From assembly GCA_963974055.1 (NCBI GenBank), contig CAXBCP010000076.1, positions 1 through 5,906 on the forward strand: a DNA stretch of 5,906 bases, read 5' to 3'. This document shows, one piece after another, positions 5,088 through 5,906 of this stretch; position 1 is the stretch's first letter; the number at the start of each line of letters is the position of its first letter. The DNA comes from CAXBCP01 sp963974055. GTDB taxonomy: Bacteria; Pseudomonadota; Alphaproteobacteria; MPNO01; UBA830. Made by a program: the position numbers and the translations under genes. Below the pieces are notes generated by a model, which worked only from the letters and a program-made list of their open reading frames with translations, was not told where the DNA came from and ran no database searches.

Positions 5088-5723
5088 TCAGGCGGCGCGG
5101 TTGCGCCGCGCCAGGCCGAGACCGAGAACGCCGAGGCCGAGAATGGCGAGCGGACCCGGCGCCGAAACGACGACCGGCGCATCGACGACGATATTGTCGT
5201 AGGCAATATGCCCGTTGGCGTTCTGGAACGTTACCGACGCAAGGTTTGTCCAGCTGGCGTCGAAGGTGAGCATTTCGAAGCCGAAAGTATCGTCCAGGGT
5301 GAACGCGGTGCTGATGATGCCGCCGCCGAACAGCGTGGCCGAAACGTTGATGGTTTCGCCGGTGGCGAAGCTGAGATGCCGCTCGGAGGCGTCGAATGAC
5401 TGAATGGAAAAGGCGCCGCCGCCGATCTTGGTCAGGATAATGGGGCCGTTAATGTCGTGGAGCAGGAAGTCCGTCCCGTTATCCGGAAAAGCGCTGCCGA
5501 CAGATCCGTGCGCGCTGTCGATATAGTGTCCGTGGCCGGTAAAGAGGTTGAAGCCGTTCATGTTCCGGGAGGTAGATTCGGTCGTGGCGTTTGCCGGCGG
5601 CGCAAACCCTTCCATATCCAGAACGGTCGCGTTCGCCGCTGAGACCGGCAGGCAGAAAGCCGCCGCGGCAAGCGCCATGGCGGCGATCGCCGATTTTACG
5701 GGTGTTGTTTTTATACCTGTCAT
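5088..5723 (-). CDS. Exported PEP-CTERM-like sorting-domain protein (APGPLA variant)
   Basis: This 211-residue secreted protein begins with a signal peptide: basic start (MTGIKTTPVK), hydrophobic core (about 11-28) and a likely cleavage after Ala30-Asn-Ala32. The mature part (33-185) is rich in Gly, Thr, Ser and Asn with low Cys, and includes GGGAFSIQSFDASE and a terminal IAYDNIVVDAP segment typical of PEP-CTERM ectodomains. The C-terminus has the tripartite sorting signal: SAPGPLA (187-193, in place of the PEP motif), a hydrophobic stretch (about 192-204) and the basic tail ARRNRAA. Such tails are processed by exosortases in bacteria that make extracellular polysaccharide. I chose the ATG at 5723, with GAGGG 7 bases upstream, over the longer in-frame start at 5759, which would place charged residues before the signal peptide. 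A sigma-54 promoter lies upstream. No exosortase is in the window. The specific role is unknown; surface or matrix association is inferred. Confidence 0.85.
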   Translation of the reverse strand: MTGIKTTPVKSAIAAMALAAAAFCLPVSAANATVLDMEGFAPPANATTESTSRNMNGFNLFTGHGHYIDSAHGSVGSAFPDNGTDFLLHDINGPIILTKIGGGAFSIQSFDASERHLSFATGETINVSATLFGGGIISTAFTLDDTFGFEMLTFDASWTNLASVTFQNANGHIAYDNIVVDAPVVVSAPGPLAILGLGVLGLGLARRNRAA

Positions 5724-5772
5724 TGGAGTCCCTCTGATTTTCAGCCCGGCAACGCACATGCCCGGACAGGAG

Positions 5773-5787
5773 GCAAAACCCGTGCCA
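5773..5787 (-). promoter_or_regulatory. Sigma-54 (RpoN) -24/-12 promoter of the PEP-CTERM gene
   Basis: On the minus strand TGGCACG (5787-5781), four bases, then TTGC (5776-5773) fit the sigma-54 consensus TGGCACG-N4-TTGC exactly, including the invariant GG-N10-GC spacing; only the next base (C, not A/T) departs. Transcription would begin near 5761, about 38 bases before the ATG. PEP-CTERM genes are known to be controlled by RpoN and the PrsK/PrsR two-component system in floc-forming bacteria, so the match fits the gene. Confidence 0.75.
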
Positions 5788-5790
5788 GTT

Positions 5791-5810
5791 TGTATTACCT
5801 AATAATTACA
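5791..5810. promoter_or_regulatory. AT-rich imperfect dyad just upstream of the sigma-54 promoter
   Basis: TGTAATTATTAGGTAATACA on the minus strand has matching TGTA/TACA ends and is strikingly AT-rich in this GC-rich DNA. It ends 4 bases upstream of the -24 box. It may help DNA bending or bind a regulator, but it does not match the integration host factor consensus well. Confidence 0.3.
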
Positions 5811-5828
5811 GCGCCTTGCCGGACACCG

Positions 5829-5844
5829 GCGCGGCCCGCCGCGC
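5829..5844. promoter_or_regulatory. GC-rich inverted repeat at the usual distance of an enhancer-binding-protein site
   Basis: GCGCGGC and GCCGCGC flank a CC centre, lying about 68-83 bases upstream of the predicted sigma-54 start, within the range used by activators of sigma-54 promoters. In GC-rich DNA such palindromes also arise by chance, and it could be the terminator of a gene outside the window. Confidence 0.25.
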
Positions 5845-5906
5845 GAAAGTGTAAAATCTGCCGACACCGAAACCCGGACCGCGCCCCCGGTTCCCGGCGC
5901 GCGCAA

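Noticed and set aside
5652..5654. Lipoprotein cysteine in the signal peptide (Cys24) of the PEP-CTERM-like protein
   Set aside because: The preceding residues (AAAFC) do not form a lipobox, since the residue before Cys should be small, and a normal AxA cleavage site follows.
5852..5857. Plus-strand -10-like TAAAAT near the window end
   Set aside because: There is no acceptable -35 at 16-18 bases upstream and no gene start within the window to the right.
1..5906. CRISPR arrays, tRNA or rRNA genes, insertion sequences
   Set aside because: No regular repeat-spacer pattern, tRNA-like fold, transposase or terminal inverted repeats were seen; the only tandem repeat is the short 12-bp array at 3279-3314.

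Overview
The window is visibly GC-rich, with codon third positions dominated by G/C, and looks like chromosomal DNA of an alphaproteobacterium, perhaps of a Rhodospirillales-like lineage. That placement is inferred from base composition, gene content and a PEP-CTERM-like tail of the APGPLA type. No sequence search was possible.

Layout. On the minus strand (1743 down to 1) three tightly coupled genes run leftwards: a LigA-type small dioxygenase subunit, a LigB-type class III extradiol dioxygenase catalytic subunit, and a RutB-like cysteine hydrolase of the isochorismatase fold, which is cut by the window edge. Divergent to them, on the plus strand, are two tandem DUF1989 (urea carboxylase-associated) genes at 1817-2440 and 2525-3259, then a ThDP-dependent decarboxylase/carboligase at 3398-5038. 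A separate gene at 5088-5723 (minus), convergent with the ThDP gene, encodes an exported PEP-CTERM-like protein behind a near-consensus sigma-54 promoter.

How the parts may work together. LigA/LigB would open an aromatic or N-heteroaromatic ring, the D-K-C hydrolase would cleave an amide or N-carbamoyl bond, the two DUF1989 proteins would act as a (possibly heterodimeric) deiminase-like pair, and the ThDP enzyme would decarboxylate or ligate a 2-oxo acid. No urea carboxylase, allophanate hydrolase or guanidine riboswitch is visible, so the DUF1989 pair is probably not in its best-known setting. The substrate is unknown. The linkage is supported by a promoter block shared at 29 of 35 positions between the divergent lig/DUF1989 intergenic region (1757-1791) and the leader of the ThDP gene (3306-3340), and by repeated GTTTCATCCCG elements. 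The cluster therefore looks like one regulon for an undescribed nitrogen-containing ring or amide catabolic pathway.

The PEP-CTERM gene appears to be a separate unit whose promoter fits the known sigma-54 control of such genes. Nothing recognisable as a gene lies in 5724-5906 beyond the sigma-54 promoter and possible dyad elements.
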